Shown: piece after piece, positions 42,773 through 51,166 of the stretch
Numbering within the stretch: position 1 is the first letter of the stretch
Layout of the letters: each line of letters begins with the position of its first letter
Source: CAYNVQ01 sp964400735
GTDB lineage: Bacteria; Acidobacteriota; Aminicenantia; Aminicenantales; Aminicenantaceae
Reading direction: 5' to 3'
NCBI GenBank assembly: GCA_964400735.1
Contig: CAYNVQ010000004.1
Coordinates: 324,030-388,029 of the forward strand
Length of the DNA: 64,000 nt
Translations under genes and position numbers: made by a program
Notes under the pieces: model-generated
The model's input: only the letters and a program-made list of their open reading frames with translations
The model's database searches: none
What the model was told of the DNA's origin: nothing

Positions 42773-43828
42773 TCAGAGATTCTCCTCCTTGTCTTCTTCT
42801 CTGATCGTCAGACCTGAAGGAGCGAAGGAGATGGGGATAGAATGAATTCCCTGTCCCAAAGAGTCGATCTCCCGCAGCATTCGGGATCTCAAGGATTCAT
42901 CTTTGCTGCCTAGGATGGTCAAAGATCCGCCCTTTCCCCCTGCGCCGTTTACTTTCCATCCTGAAGCTTTGAATTTATGGGCAAGAGCGATAACCGCATT
43001 GGCCTCCTCGGAGATAAGACCTTCGTGCAGGGACCTCTGACACTCGTTGTTCTGGATCATGGTATCTCCGTAGCCTTCGAGGTCGCCTTGGAGCAGATGG
43101 TCCTTTGCCCTGGTAGCCAGAGCTCTCAAATCCCGGATGATTTTAAACTGAGCTCCCTTCTTTTCAAGGAAAGAGATGACCTCCTCATGCATGGCGGATG
43201 AGCTGTGGGATTGTCCCAGGTAAATTAAAGAGAGTCTTTTCCCTAGCTCCGTCCGGAGTTCTTCATCGAGATTCAGTTTCATCACATTCGCTTCGGGATA
43301 TCTGTACATGTGGATGTAGCAAATCCCCCCGTGGGCAGCGGCCAGTTGATCCTGGATGCCGCTCTGCAAGCCGAGCTTTTCCGTTTCCACATTATGGGCC
43401 ATGTAGGCGATTTCGTGCACCGAATGTTTCCGGGGAGACAGATGATCCAAAGCCCCGAGAAGAGCAACGCAAACCGAGGCCGATGTGCCAGTCGAGCTGC
43501 CAGCCGGTACATGGGAGAAAAGAGTTATATGGAGCATGACTTCCTTCTGTATGGGGACAGAACTGATGGTTCCTTGGATCAACGGATGCTGGTCAAAGGC
43601 AGGTTTTTCGGGATTCATCCACAATGCTTCGCCATAATTTTCCAGTCGCACCAAAACTCTCTGATCCAGATTTTCTTTATTTTCCAGCACTTGAAGACGA
43701 ACCTCAACCAAAGGAAAAACGGCCATATTGAGAACCATCCCTTCTTCGGAGAACCACGTATCTGTCCAGCCTCCGATGTCATTGATGCGAATAGGGGCGA
43801 TAGCGTGGATGGTTCGGAGGGGATTCAT
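42773..43828 (-). CDS. GHMP family sugar kinase (HddA / fucokinase-like)
   Basis: A 351-residue cytoplasmic kinase. Motif 1 'IAPIRINDIGGWTDTWFS' has the Gly-Gly-Trp-Thr-Asp pattern of D-glycero-D-manno-heptose-7-phosphate kinase and L-fucose kinase. Motif 2 (ATP loop) is 'HVPAGSSTGTSASVCVALLG', and motif 3 is 'WKVNGAGGKGGSLTIL'. It should phosphorylate a sugar or sugar phosphate. ATG at 43828 begins the first strand at the right place and has no Shine-Dalgarno; the promoter predicts a start about 4 bases upstream. It is the first gene of the importer operon, 6 bases before the binding-protein gene. Confidence 0.82.
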   Translation of the reverse strand: MNPLRTIHAIAPIRINDIGGWTDTWFSEEGMVLNMAVFPLVEVRLQVLENKENLDQRVLVRLENYGEALWMNPEKPAFDQHPLIQGTISSVPIQKEVMLHITLFSHVPAGSSTGTSASVCVALLGALDHLSPRKHSVHEIAYMAHNVETEKLGLQSGIQDQLAAAHGGICYIHMYRYPEANVMKLNLDEELRTELGKRLSLIYLGQSHSSSAMHEEVISFLEKKGAQFKIIRDLRALATRAKDHLLQGDLEGYGDTMIQNNECQRSLHEGLISEEANAVIALAHKFKASGWKVNGAGGKGGSLTILGSKDESLRSRMLREIDSLGQGIHSIPISFAPSGLTIREEDKEENL

Positions 43829-43838
43829 GACGCTGAAT

Positions 43839-43867
43839 AATATATGAAGAATCAGTCTCCAAATCAA
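43839..43867 (-). promoter_or_regulatory. Promoter of the GHMP kinase / ABC importer operon
   Basis: Minus strand TTGATT (43867-43862), 17 bases, TATATT (43844-43839). The predicted start near 43832 is about 4 bases before the ATG, so the transcript should be essentially leaderless. Confidence 0.5.
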
Positions 43868-43878
43868 GGGGGTCAAGG

Positions 43879-43916
43879 GGGGACGCTCCTTAAGGAACCA
43901 CCCTATTCCGGTGGTT
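43879..43916. repeat. Solo arm of the REPIN/MITE-like element
   Basis: GGGGACGCTCCTTAAGGAAC followed by CACCCTATT matches one arm of the elements at 56984-57133. It overlaps a small hairpin AACCACC...GGTGGTT (43896-43916). No second full arm is seen nearby. Confidence 0.55.
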
Positions 43917-44032
43917 ACTGCAAAACTTGAACCAGGAAGAAAGCATGCAGGATGCTTTCCATAACTCGATAAAATTTGACATCGAGATTGTTCCTCAATA
44001 ATATGACTCTATCTTTTTTTGGAGGGAGAAAG

Positions 44033-45793
44033 ATGAACGATAGAAAAATCCGTCAGATCTATTTCCTGGGGACTCTTGCTTTAGCTTTACTTTTTCTTGT
44101 GATCGCCTGTCAGAAGGGACAAGAGACGCAGGAAAGCGGTTTGCGCTTCGAGCTTTCATTTGCCGAAGCGAGAAGCGCAGAGCCTTCGGATGGAAGGATG
44201 CTGCTTTTGATTTCAAATAATGAGGGCCGGGAACCCCGGTTTCAGATCAGCGACGGCCCCGATACTCAGCTTATTTTCGGAGTCGATGTGGAAGGACTGA
44301 AACCCGGAGAGGTTGCCGTGTTCGATGCCAGCGTTTTTGGGTACCCCCTGAATAGCCTCTCAAAGATTCCAGCCGGAGAGTACTGGGTGCAGGGGTTACT
44401 CAACCGGTACCAGACGTTTCACAGGTCTGATGGACACACGGTCAAACTCCCTCCGGATAAAGGGGAGGGGCAGCAATGGAGCCGAAAACCGGGAAATTTC
44501 TACAGCCAGCCCAAAAAGGTGTCCCTAGATCCTCGGATAAGCCAGAAAATCGAAATTGTCCTGGACCAGGAAATTCCTCCGAAACCAGATCCTGTAGACA
44601 CCAAATACATTAAGCATGTGAAAATCCAGAGCGATCTTCTCACCAAATTCTGGGGAACGCCCATGTATCTGGGCGCCTGTGTTCTTCTCCCTGAAGGATT
44701 CGACGAACATCCCGAAGCGCGCTACCCGCTTGCCATCAATCACGGCCATTTCCCCTACACCTTCGGGGGATTCCGGAAGGAACCGCCGGACCCTGGCCTC
44801 GAGCCTGATTACAGCGCCCGGTTCGATTGGCCTGGATACAACAGAACCCAGCAGGAATACGCCTACAAGTTTTACCAATGGTGGATAGCGCCTGATACGC
44901 CAAGGGTTATCATCATCGAGGTCCAGCACGCCAATCCCTATTATGACGATTCCTATGCGGTGAATTCTGCCAATCTGGGCCCTTACGGGGATGCGATCAC
45001 CTACGAGCTGATTCCTTACGTCGAAGAGAAATTCCGGGGAATCGGAGAGGGCTGGGCCCGCACCCTTTACGGAGGATCTACCGGCGGCTGGGAAGCGCTA
45101 GGTGTTCAGGTCTTCTATCCCGACGAATACAACGGTTGCTATGCAGCTTGTCCTGACCCGATCGATTTTCGTCAGTACTGCCTGGTCAACATCTATGAAG
45201 ATAAAAATGCCTACTTTCTGGACAGTTTTTTCAAGAAGACGCCGAGACCCGGCCGGAGGAACTGGCTAGGAGAGGTCAGCTGTACTTTGGAGGAGACGAA
45301 CCACAAAGAGCTGGCCATCGCCACCAAAGGAAGATCGGGCGACCAGTGGGATATCTGGCAGGCGGTCTATTCTCCTGTCGGGGAGGATGGCTATCCCAAA
45401 CCCATTTGGGATAAAAGGACGGGGGAAATCGACCACGAAGTGGCTGAGTATTGGCGTGAGAATTACGACCTGGGATATATCCTGAAAAGAGACTGGGCGA
45501 CCTTGGGCCCTAAACTCATGGGTAAGATTCATATTTACTGTGGGGACATGGATAATTACTACCTGAACAATGCGGTTTATCTGGTCGAAGATTTCCTGGA
45601 AAGCACGACAGACCCTTTTTATAACGGAGATGTGGATTACGGGGACCGAGCCGAACACTGCTGGAATGGAGACCATACACTGCCCAACGCCATTTCACGG
45701 CTGAGATACCACCAGATGTTTATCCCTCGATTTGTGGAAAGGATGCTCAAAACAGCGCCTCCTGGAGCAGATCTGGCGAGCTGGAGGTATTGA
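44033..45793 (+). CDS. Lipoprotein alpha/beta-hydrolase (esterase D-type)
   Basis: 586 residues with a lipoprotein signal (LLFLVIAC, Cys26), an N-terminal beta domain (about 35-190, starting 'LRFELSFAEARSAEPSDGRM') and a C-terminal putative-esterase domain. The nucleophile is in 'YGGSTGGWEALG'. 'AINHGHFPYTFGGF' matches the oxyanion region, and 'EHCWNGDHTL' probably supplies the catalytic His. It acts at the periplasmic face or cell surface; the substrate is unknown (acylated glycan esterase or peptidase-like). ATG at 44033 is preferred because GGAGGGAG precedes it. It is monocistronic. Confidence 0.78.
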   Translation: MNDRKIRQIYFLGTLALALLFLVIACQKGQETQESGLRFELSFAEARSAEPSDGRMLLLISNNEGREPRFQISDGPDTQLIFGVDVEGLKPGEVAVFDASVFGYPLNSLSKIPAGEYWVQGLLNRYQTFHRSDGHTVKLPPDKGEGQQWSRKPGNFYSQPKKVSLDPRISQKIEIVLDQEIPPKPDPVDTKYIKHVKIQSDLLTKFWGTPMYLGACVLLPEGFDEHPEARYPLAINHGHFPYTFGGFRKEPPDPGLEPDYSARFDWPGYNRTQQEYAYKFYQWWIAPDTPRVIIIEVQHANPYYDDSYAVNSANLGPYGDAITYELIPYVEEKFRGIGEGWARTLYGGSTGGWEALGVQVFYPDEYNGCYAACPDPIDFRQYCLVNIYEDKNAYFLDSFFKKTPRPGRRNWLGEVSCTLEETNHKELAIATKGRSGDQWDIWQAVYSPVGEDGYPKPIWDKRTGEIDHEVAEYWRENYDLGYILKRDWATLGPKLMGKIHIYCGDMDNYYLNNAVYLVEDFLESTTDPFYNGDVDYGDRAEHCWNGDHTLPNAISRLRYHQMFIPRFVERMLKTAPPGADLASWRY

Positions 45794-45949
45794 TTTTTTA
45801 AGTTCTTGTCTGTTTCATGCGGTGAAGTCATTGACTGGGAGATCATCAGGCATGTTTTCCGCTCTAGTTCGGATCTTTAACGCCATCCCCCTATTGTTGT
45901 ATAGAGATCAATTCTTTTTTTATCCTCCAGAGTCTGGATCGGAGACCTT

Positions 45950-47338
45950 ATGCTCCACCAGGAGCATCAAAGAGAGTGGATGCTTATGAGAGAAGAAAAA
46001 GACGGAGAGAAAATCTCCATCATCAAACAGATCGTAACAAAATTGAAAGATGAGAATCTAGCCCCCTGGAAAGTGGAAGAAGAGCTGGGGAATGTTTACG
46101 GTATCGAGCCTGGGCAGATGTACACTATGGCGGCTCTTTGCCGCCAGCGATTTGTGGAGGATTTAACAGGAGAGAAATTCCGATATATCATCGTTCCGGA
46201 CCGGGCCTACAAACAGGGTTTTCTTTGTGAAAAGGAAGGTCTGAGGTGGGAGCTGGATGCCAGAGACGAAAGCCGCACATGTTCGCTCTGTGGCTCTGAT
46301 TTGAAGCCTTTGGCTCAATATGCTCCCCTGGTGGCGAATTATATCGGAGGAACAGAAGCCTATTTTTCCTATGCCGGACAAATCGACGTCAAAGGCGACG
46401 TTCAGAAAAAATTCACCAATCTTCTCGTTTACGGAACAGGGCTGGGCCCCATCGGAGTGACCAGAGGGTGCTATTTGTTGAATAAACTGGGCGGAGCCGA
46501 AGTAAGGGTGACCGAGTTGGCGCGGGCCGCCCGTTGCCTGGGATTCATTCTGGGGTCGGAAAATGCGCGAAGAAAGGCCATTGAGTGTATCCAGGCATTT
46601 TTACCCCAGGCCAGGAAAAAGATGCAGGAAGAGATGTCCGAGTTCGACGGCCAGATCAGTACGGTTGATTTTGATCAGGCCGAAACAGAAAGAGGATTTA
46701 TTCTTTATGTGGAGTTTGTGGCCGATTTTCTCAATTTTCGCGGACATGGAGATATCAGCCGTGCTGTAGGTTCGATAAAGAAAGAGATAGAGCAGCGACT
46801 TCGGACCCAGGGCATCGAGTACAGCCTCAGTGTGATCGCTCAGGGACATGACGGGGACCTCAAACCCAGCCCCCAGAACAAAAGGGGGCGGTTCGTGTCG
46901 GCTCAACTTCGGATTCCGGCTTCTGAGTTTAAAGGACTGCTGAAGGTCGAGCCGGAAAAATTTCTCTCTTCCGTGGAGGTCGATGGCGTGGGGGCTCGAA
47001 GACTAGGCTGCCAATTTTATTCAGGAATGGGAGGTGAAATCATTCCTGCGGTTTACAAGGCCACCAAGGTCAATCCTCATAGCCCTTTGGTTTCTTGTTT
47101 TCAGAATATTCATTGTGGAATAGAGGGAGGAGATGTCCTCTATAGGGTAGAGCTGCCCAATGTAGAGGTGGGAGTCGTATCCTGCCGCGAAGGTCTGGTG
47201 TCACCCGTTGGCAGGGAGGCGATGCGGATTATGGGCATCCATACGGCCATAGAATTCACGGTTTCGGTGGCGGCCCAAGTACTGGCTGGAGAATTCAATC
47301 TAGCCCTGGAAATATCGAGAGAGAAATTGTACAACTGA
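45950..47338 (+). CDS. Divergent HMG-CoA-reductase-fold protein, catalytic motifs not conserved
   Basis: A 462-residue cytoplasmic protein. The N-terminal helical part (about 20-70) is followed by a CxxC (111-114, RTCSLCGSD) with Cys93 nearby. From about 129 the order of blocks parallels HMG-CoA reductase: 'NYIGGTEAYFSYAG' where the enzyme has ENVIG...VGVAGP; 'YGTGLGPIGVTRG' where it has ATTEGALVASxxRG; 'VNPHSPLVSCFQNIH' where it has GQDPAQxVESSNCI; 'YRVELPNVEVGVVSCREGLV' where it has SVTMPSIEVGTVGGGT; and 'AAQVLAGEFNLALEI' where it has the VLAGELSL helix. The catalytic Glu of ATTEG and the GGG loop are not conserved. Probably not a standard reductase. GGAG lies 5 bases before the ATG. The Crp/Fnr gene follows after 49 bases. 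Confidence 0.55.
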   Translation: MLHQEHQREWMLMREEKDGEKISIIKQIVTKLKDENLAPWKVEEELGNVYGIEPGQMYTMAALCRQRFVEDLTGEKFRYIIVPDRAYKQGFLCEKEGLRWELDARDESRTCSLCGSDLKPLAQYAPLVANYIGGTEAYFSYAGQIDVKGDVQKKFTNLLVYGTGLGPIGVTRGCYLLNKLGGAEVRVTELARAARCLGFILGSENARRKAIECIQAFLPQARKKMQEEMSEFDGQISTVDFDQAETERGFILYVEFVADFLNFRGHGDISRAVGSIKKEIEQRLRTQGIEYSLSVIAQGHDGDLKPSPQNKRGRFVSAQLRIPASEFKGLLKVEPEKFLSSVEVDGVGARRLGCQFYSGMGGEIIPAVYKATKVNPHSPLVSCFQNIHCGIEGGDVLYRVELPNVEVGVVSCREGLVSPVGREAMRIMGIHTAIEFTVSVAAQVLAGEFNLALEISREKLYN

Positions 47339-47387
47339 TTAGCCTGATTAATCTGGTGTAATTGAATATAGGATGGTTGAGTAGAAA

Positions 47388-48035
47388 ATGACGAAGGACA
47401 GGCCCGACCATCGCTCGATGGACATCCCTGCCCTATTGAAAAACCTGGGTTATCTCAAGAAGCTAAAAAAGGGAGAGATCCTTTTCACCCCGAATCAGGC
47501 TGCCGCTGGATTCTACTATGTTCTATCCGGAGAGATACGCGTGTACAAGATGGATGAACAGGGCAGGGAAGTGGAAGTGGTCCGAGTGGGACCCGGCGGA
47601 TTTCTCGGAGAAGCCATCGTTTTTGCCTTACCGATGTTTACGGCTTTTGCCCAGGCCGTGAAAGATTCTCAGGGGCTGTTTTTTGATAAAAAAGAAATCG
47701 ACAAAGAAATCGAGGCCAATCCTGGCCTCGCCAAATTTTTTATAACTCTGATGGCCCACAAGTGTGTGGTTTTAAGCAACAGGATCGAATCGCTGGAGCT
47801 CAGGACGGTTCGTCAGAGACTGATTCAATACCTTCTCACCCGTTGTTCAGGAGATAATAGATGTCTGGTGGAGTTAAAGATCAAAAAGACGGAGTTGGCC
47901 AAGATTTTAGGCACAATCAGCGAGACCTTATCGCGCAACCTGAAACAGATGCAGGATGAAGGATTGATCGAGGTCAGAGGAAATAAAATCCTCGTCAAAA
48001 ATTGCCCCTCCCTAAGAAACGAACTCACTCGTTAA
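47388..48035 (+). CDS. Crp/Fnr family transcription regulator
   Basis: 215 residues: a cyclic-nucleotide-binding-type beta-roll (about 20-115; 'LKKGEILFTPNQAAAGFYYV', 'SGEIRVYKMDEQGREVEVVR', 'GPGGFLGEAIVFA'), a dimer helix, and a winged helix with 'KTELAKILGTISETLSRNLK'. The recognition helix has Glu-x-x-Ser-Arg (ETLSR), the pattern by which FNR-type proteins read TTGA/TCAA half-sites. No N-terminal Cys cluster for an Fe-S centre, so the signal may be NO or redox via haem or another ligand (DNR/HcpR-like). A perfect TTGAC-N4-GTCAA site lies 15 bases beyond its stop. Confidence 0.85.
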   Translation: MTKDRPDHRSMDIPALLKNLGYLKKLKKGEILFTPNQAAAGFYYVLSGEIRVYKMDEQGREVEVVRVGPGGFLGEAIVFALPMFTAFAQAVKDSQGLFFDKKEIDKEIEANPGLAKFFITLMAHKCVVLSNRIESLELRTVRQRLIQYLLTRCSGDNRCLVELKIKKTELAKILGTISETLSRNLKQMQDEGLIEVRGNKILVKNCPSLRNELTR

Positions 48036-48050
48036 TCCCAAAAAATCTTT

Positions 48051-48092
48051 TTGACTTAAGTCAAGGTAAATGTTTCCCTGCCTGATTATTAT
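48051..48092 (+). promoter_or_regulatory. FNR/DNR-type activator site plus -10 box
   Basis: TTGACTTAAGTCAA (48051-48064) is a perfect 14-bp palindrome of the TTGAC-N4-GTCAA type. TATTAT at 48087-48092 can serve as -10. With a start at about 48099 the palindrome centre falls at -41.5, the standard position for class II activation by Crp/Fnr proteins. The regulator encoded just upstream is the obvious candidate. Confidence 0.7.
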
Positions 48093-48128
48093 TATCATGG
48101 AGCTTGAAATCTTAGAGAGGAGAAAAAG

Positions 48129-48968
48129 ATGGCTAATAGACAAATTATCGAGATCGACAGGGAGAAATGCGACGGATGCGGGTTGTGCACAGAAGCCTGT
48201 GCCGAGGGCGCTCTGATGCTGGATGAGGAAGGCAAGGTTGTTTTGGCGAAGGAAATTTATTGTGACGGCATGGGAGCCTGTTTGGATGTCTGCCCGACTG
48301 GAGCCTTGAAGATTATAGAGAGAGAAGGGGAAGCGTACGATGCCCAAAAAACCTATCGCCATGTATTAAAGACCCGGGGCAGAGAGGCAGCAGAAAACGT
48401 GCACGGGATCCATTCGAGGGTGGATTCCCGGCATCTTCGGGAAGAAGGCCAGCAGAGTTCGATTCCACCCTTGGCCTGTGGTTGTCCGGGAAGCATGGCC
48501 CAGGAAATCAAAAAGCCGGCTTCTCCTCAGGATGGAATAACCATATCCGGTTCTTCCGAGTTGAGCCAGTGGCCGATCCAGATGCATCTGGTCTCTCCCT
48601 ACGCCCCTTATTTCGATCACAGCGATCTTCTGATTGCCGCCGACTGCACAGCTTTTGCACTGGGGAGTTTTCATCAGGATCTCTTGAAGGGGAAAAAATT
48701 GGTCATTGCCTGTCCCAAACTGGATGATACCGCAGGGTATGTTGAAAAGATGGCTGAGATTCTTAAAAATAACACAGTCTATTCGCTCACGGTGGCGACG
48801 ATGGTGGTTCCCTGTTGTTCCGGGCTGGCCCGGATGGCGGAAAAAGCCGTGGAGATGTCCGGGATTGGTGTCCCCATAAAGAAGATCGTCATCGGCATCG
48901 ATGGAGAAGTCATGGCCGAGAAAAGACAGCCGGAACGAAAGGTTCCGTCAGGGCCGGTCCTCTCCTGA
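48129..48968 (+). CDS. Ferredoxin-type iron-sulfur protein with Cys-rich C-terminal domain
   Basis: 279 residues. The N-terminal dicluster ferredoxin has Cys14, 17, 20 and 24 ('CDGCGLCTEAC'), then 'CDGMGACLDVCP' (Cys45, 51, 55). The position of one expected Cys is Met48, so the second site may hold a 3Fe-4S or an atypical cluster. After a linker with a CxC ('LACGCPGSM'), the C-terminal domain has further cysteines in 'AADCTAFALG', 'VIACPKLDD' and 'VVPCCSGLARM'. The family is an electron-transfer or cluster-binding protein often controlled by NO-responsive Crp/Fnr regulators. AGAGAGGAG lies 6 bases before the ATG. It is the only gene of its transcript. Confidence 0.85.
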   Translation: MANRQIIEIDREKCDGCGLCTEACAEGALMLDEEGKVVLAKEIYCDGMGACLDVCPTGALKIIEREGEAYDAQKTYRHVLKTRGREAAENVHGIHSRVDSRHLREEGQQSSIPPLACGCPGSMAQEIKKPASPQDGITISGSSELSQWPIQMHLVSPYAPYFDHSDLLIAADCTAFALGSFHQDLLKGKKLVIACPKLDDTAGYVEKMAEILKNNTVYSLTVATMVVPCCSGLARMAEKAVEMSGIGVPIKKIVIGIDGEVMAEKRQPERKVPSGPVLS

Positions 48969-48981
48969 TCCAGGGCAGTAA

Positions 48982-49080
48982 AGCTGGTCTGGATTAGGTT
49001 GGGTCGGAGTCTTCAATGCCGCTCCGACATTTCCCTGCATCTTGATTTGCATTTAATTTCCTGTCACTTTGGGATAAAAC
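48982..49080 (+). repeat. Dispersed repeat family 2, solo copy
   Basis: Contains GGATTAGGTTGGGTCGGAGT and CGACATTTCCCTGCA followed by the GGGATAAAAC end. It matches the units at 34771 and 60391 and, inverted, at 26651. No palindromic element accompanies this copy. Confidence 0.65.
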
Positions 49081-49193
49081 CAAAAAAGAAGAGAACCAGT
49101 TTGAAATCGTCCGGCTGACGAAACTTTTGTTGGCAATGATACGTATACTTACATGACAATAGGATTATCGAATTCTATAGAAAGGAGATATCT

Positions 49194-49586
49194 ATGAAAA
49201 AGGCATTATCATCTCTTACCTTACTCGCTTTTTTGATAGGCTTAGGCGCTGCACTCTCCTATGGCCAAGATGTTGATCTGACCGGTACCTGGAGGGGATC
49301 CACCGAGGTCCCTGATCAAGGGACGGATGAGATGACCCTGGTGATTAAAAAGGAAAATGGTGAATTAAGCGGAACGGTTACTGACAGCTTCGGCATGATG
49401 ATGGATACAGAATGTGAGGAAATGGAATACAAAGATGGAACGCTTACCTTCAACTTTACTATCTTTATGGGATCAGAATCGATGACTGTCTGGATCAATC
49501 TCACGGTAGAGGGCGATGAGATGAACGGATACTGGGAAGTGGCTGACGGGAGTCAGGGGGATATCCATTTCGAAAAAGAGAAATAG
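49194..49586 (+). CDS. Small secreted lipocalin-like beta protein
   Basis: 130 residues: a signal peptide (LTLLAFLIGLGAALSYGQ) and a single beta-rich domain beginning 'VDLTGTWRGSTEVPDQGTDE' and including 'LVIKKENGELSGTV', 'DGTLTFNFTIFMGSES' and 'GYWEVADGSQGDIHFE'. This 'GTW...GxLxGxV' pattern is that of small lipocalin-like or DUF-type extracytoplasmic proteins of this phylum. Ligand unknown. AAAGGAG lies 7 bases before the ATG. It is monocistronic. Confidence 0.72.
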   Translation: MKKALSSLTLLAFLIGLGAALSYGQDVDLTGTWRGSTEVPDQGTDEMTLVIKKENGELSGTVTDSFGMMMDTECEEMEYKDGTLTFNFTIFMGSESMTVWINLTVEGDEMNGYWEVADGSQGDIHFEKEK

Positions 49587-49953
49587 CCCCAGTTGAAAGT
49601 TATATAGATATAGGCCGGGCTCCCCGTTAAATCATTGAAATTTCTATAATATTTTATTCCTTGTATTAGAGTTATCCGTTGGAATTTTTGTCCTAATGTC
49701 AATGCATTGATTAATGTTACATAGTCATGGCAAGTGACCAAAGGGAATATGGCTGTCTTTGAGATTGCTTCGCTCTGCTCGAACGATGGATCGCCAAGTC
49801 GTTTCACTCCTCGTGATGAGACAGGAATTAGACAGAAATAAATACATTGGTAATAGCTGATTGTACCGGCATTTTTCATGGTTAATTCATTCTAAACAGT
49901 TGAGAATTGAGATTTCTCAAAGATAAAAAAAAATGGGGGAGTGTAATCGAGTT
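49587..49953. other. Gene-free region of about 370 bases
   Basis: I see no gene, tRNA or clear terminator. It has an AT-rich stretch followed near 49755-49800 by a short GCTTCGCTCTGCTCG-type string of the sort found in dispersed repeats. The promoter of the beta-propeller gene presumably lies at its end, but no convincing hexamer pair was found. Confidence 0.4.
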
Positions 49954-51036
49954 ATGAGAAAAAAGAGCAGGATACTCCGTTTTCTTCTCTTCTTTTGCTT
50001 AAGCATGGGTCTAGTTTGGCCTCAGAACAAGATCGAGCTGAGCATACAAAAAGTTCTGGAGATTGGCCGGGATAGTCTTATGTTCGGTTCAATTGCCTCT
50101 GTCGTCGAAGATGAAGAGTCCAATTTTTATATCCTGGACAGGATGGAACACAAAGTTTACAAATTCTCGCCCGATGGGAAACTTCTCCTTTCTTTCGGGC
50201 GAAAAGGACAGGGACCGGGGGATTTTCAAAATCCTCACCTGCTCGCTTATTCTTCCAAAAGACAGCTCGTTGTCGCCGATGATCTTTACAATCTGTCATT
50301 CTTGAACCCGGATGGATCATTTATCGAGCGGATCCATCTGGACGGCCGTCTTGGTATCGGTTACATCGGGGAGGACCGGTTTTATGGCTGGGATTGGGAG
50401 GAGCAGGGCCGAAGCCAGGTCATGGTCGACAGCCGGAACGACATCATCGAGACTTTTTTCCATGTTTCGAGAGAGGCATTTTCCGCATCTGCTCCCGATA
50501 GCAGCGGCCGGTTGGTCATGTTCAATTATTCCCGGGAAGAATTTTCCCCTTCGCTCATTTTTGCCCATTCTGGCTCATATTCTGCCGTGGGAATTGGAGA
50601 TACCTATGACATTTCTATCCTGGATGGACAGGGAAAGACCGTTGTCCGAATAAAGAGGGATATCGAAGCTGAAGATTTCAGCAAGAATGAAAAGCAATTT
50701 TTTGAAGAGGATATAGAAGAATACGGAAAGGAGCGCGGCTGGCCCAAAAGTGTCATCCGGGCCCTTCTAAAAAAAATTCCGGATAAAAAAATTTATTTTG
50801 ACCAGGTTTTATTGACAGAGAAGTATGTGTTCGTCTTCAGAATCAAAAAGAATATAGCGGACGATGAAGGCCATATTCCGGCGGATCTTTTCACGATAGA
50901 CGGAAAATTCCTGGGTGACGTCACAGTTGAGGAAAAGCCTGTTCATATATCGGACAAACACATGTATTTTGTCCGGTCGGATGAGGAAGGGAATGTGTTC
51001 TTGGAAAAGGCGACCTATCAGATCGGCCTGAAATGA
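49954..51036 (+). CDS. 6-bladed beta-propeller (NHL-like) exported protein
   Basis: 360 residues: a signal peptide (RFLLFFCLSMGLVWPQ), then propeller blades with 'EDEESNFYILDRMEHKVYKF', 'SPDGKLLLSFGRKGQGPGDF' and 'NPDGSFIERIHL', the pattern of the '6-bladed beta-propeller' family abundant in Aminicenantes and Bacteroidota. A charged insert (about 225-260) interrupts the blades. A binding role at the cell surface or periplasm is probable; no catalytic motif is visible. ATG at 49954 leaves a normal signal peptide; the upstream ATG at 49933 has no ribosome site. Confidence 0.78.
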   Translation: MRKKSRILRFLLFFCLSMGLVWPQNKIELSIQKVLEIGRDSLMFGSIASVVEDEESNFYILDRMEHKVYKFSPDGKLLLSFGRKGQGPGDFQNPHLLAYSSKRQLVVADDLYNLSFLNPDGSFIERIHLDGRLGIGYIGEDRFYGWDWEEQGRSQVMVDSRNDIIETFFHVSREAFSASAPDSSGRLVMFNYSREEFSPSLIFAHSGSYSAVGIGDTYDISILDGQGKTVVRIKRDIEAEDFSKNEKQFFEEDIEEYGKERGWPKSVIRALLKKIPDKKIYFDQVLLTEKYVFVFRIKKNIADDEGHIPADLFTIDGKFLGDVTVEEKPVHISDKHMYFVRSDEEGNVFLEKATYQIGLK

Positions 51037-51130
51037 TGGGTGAGCTTCGTCGGTATGGAGGCGCCGCCTAAATGACGTGGTATCACCATATTTACCCAAT
51101 ATTCTTGTGTGACAAAGAGTTCGGGAATAT

Positions 51131-51160
51131 TTGACAATAAATTTTTCAATATGCTATAAG
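51131..51160 (+). promoter_or_regulatory. Strong promoter directly abutting the 5'-nucleotidase start
   Basis: Perfect TTGACA (51131-51136), 18 bases, TATAAG (51155-51160, 5 of 6). The expected start is about 51167, which is the G of the GTG start codon. Confidence 0.65.
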
Positions 51161-51166
51161 CGCATT

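Noticed and set aside
49755..49810. GCTTCGCTCTGCTCG-type string as a repeat copy
   Set aside because: Resembles strings near 14975 only over short, low-complexity stretches; not long enough to call a repeat copy.
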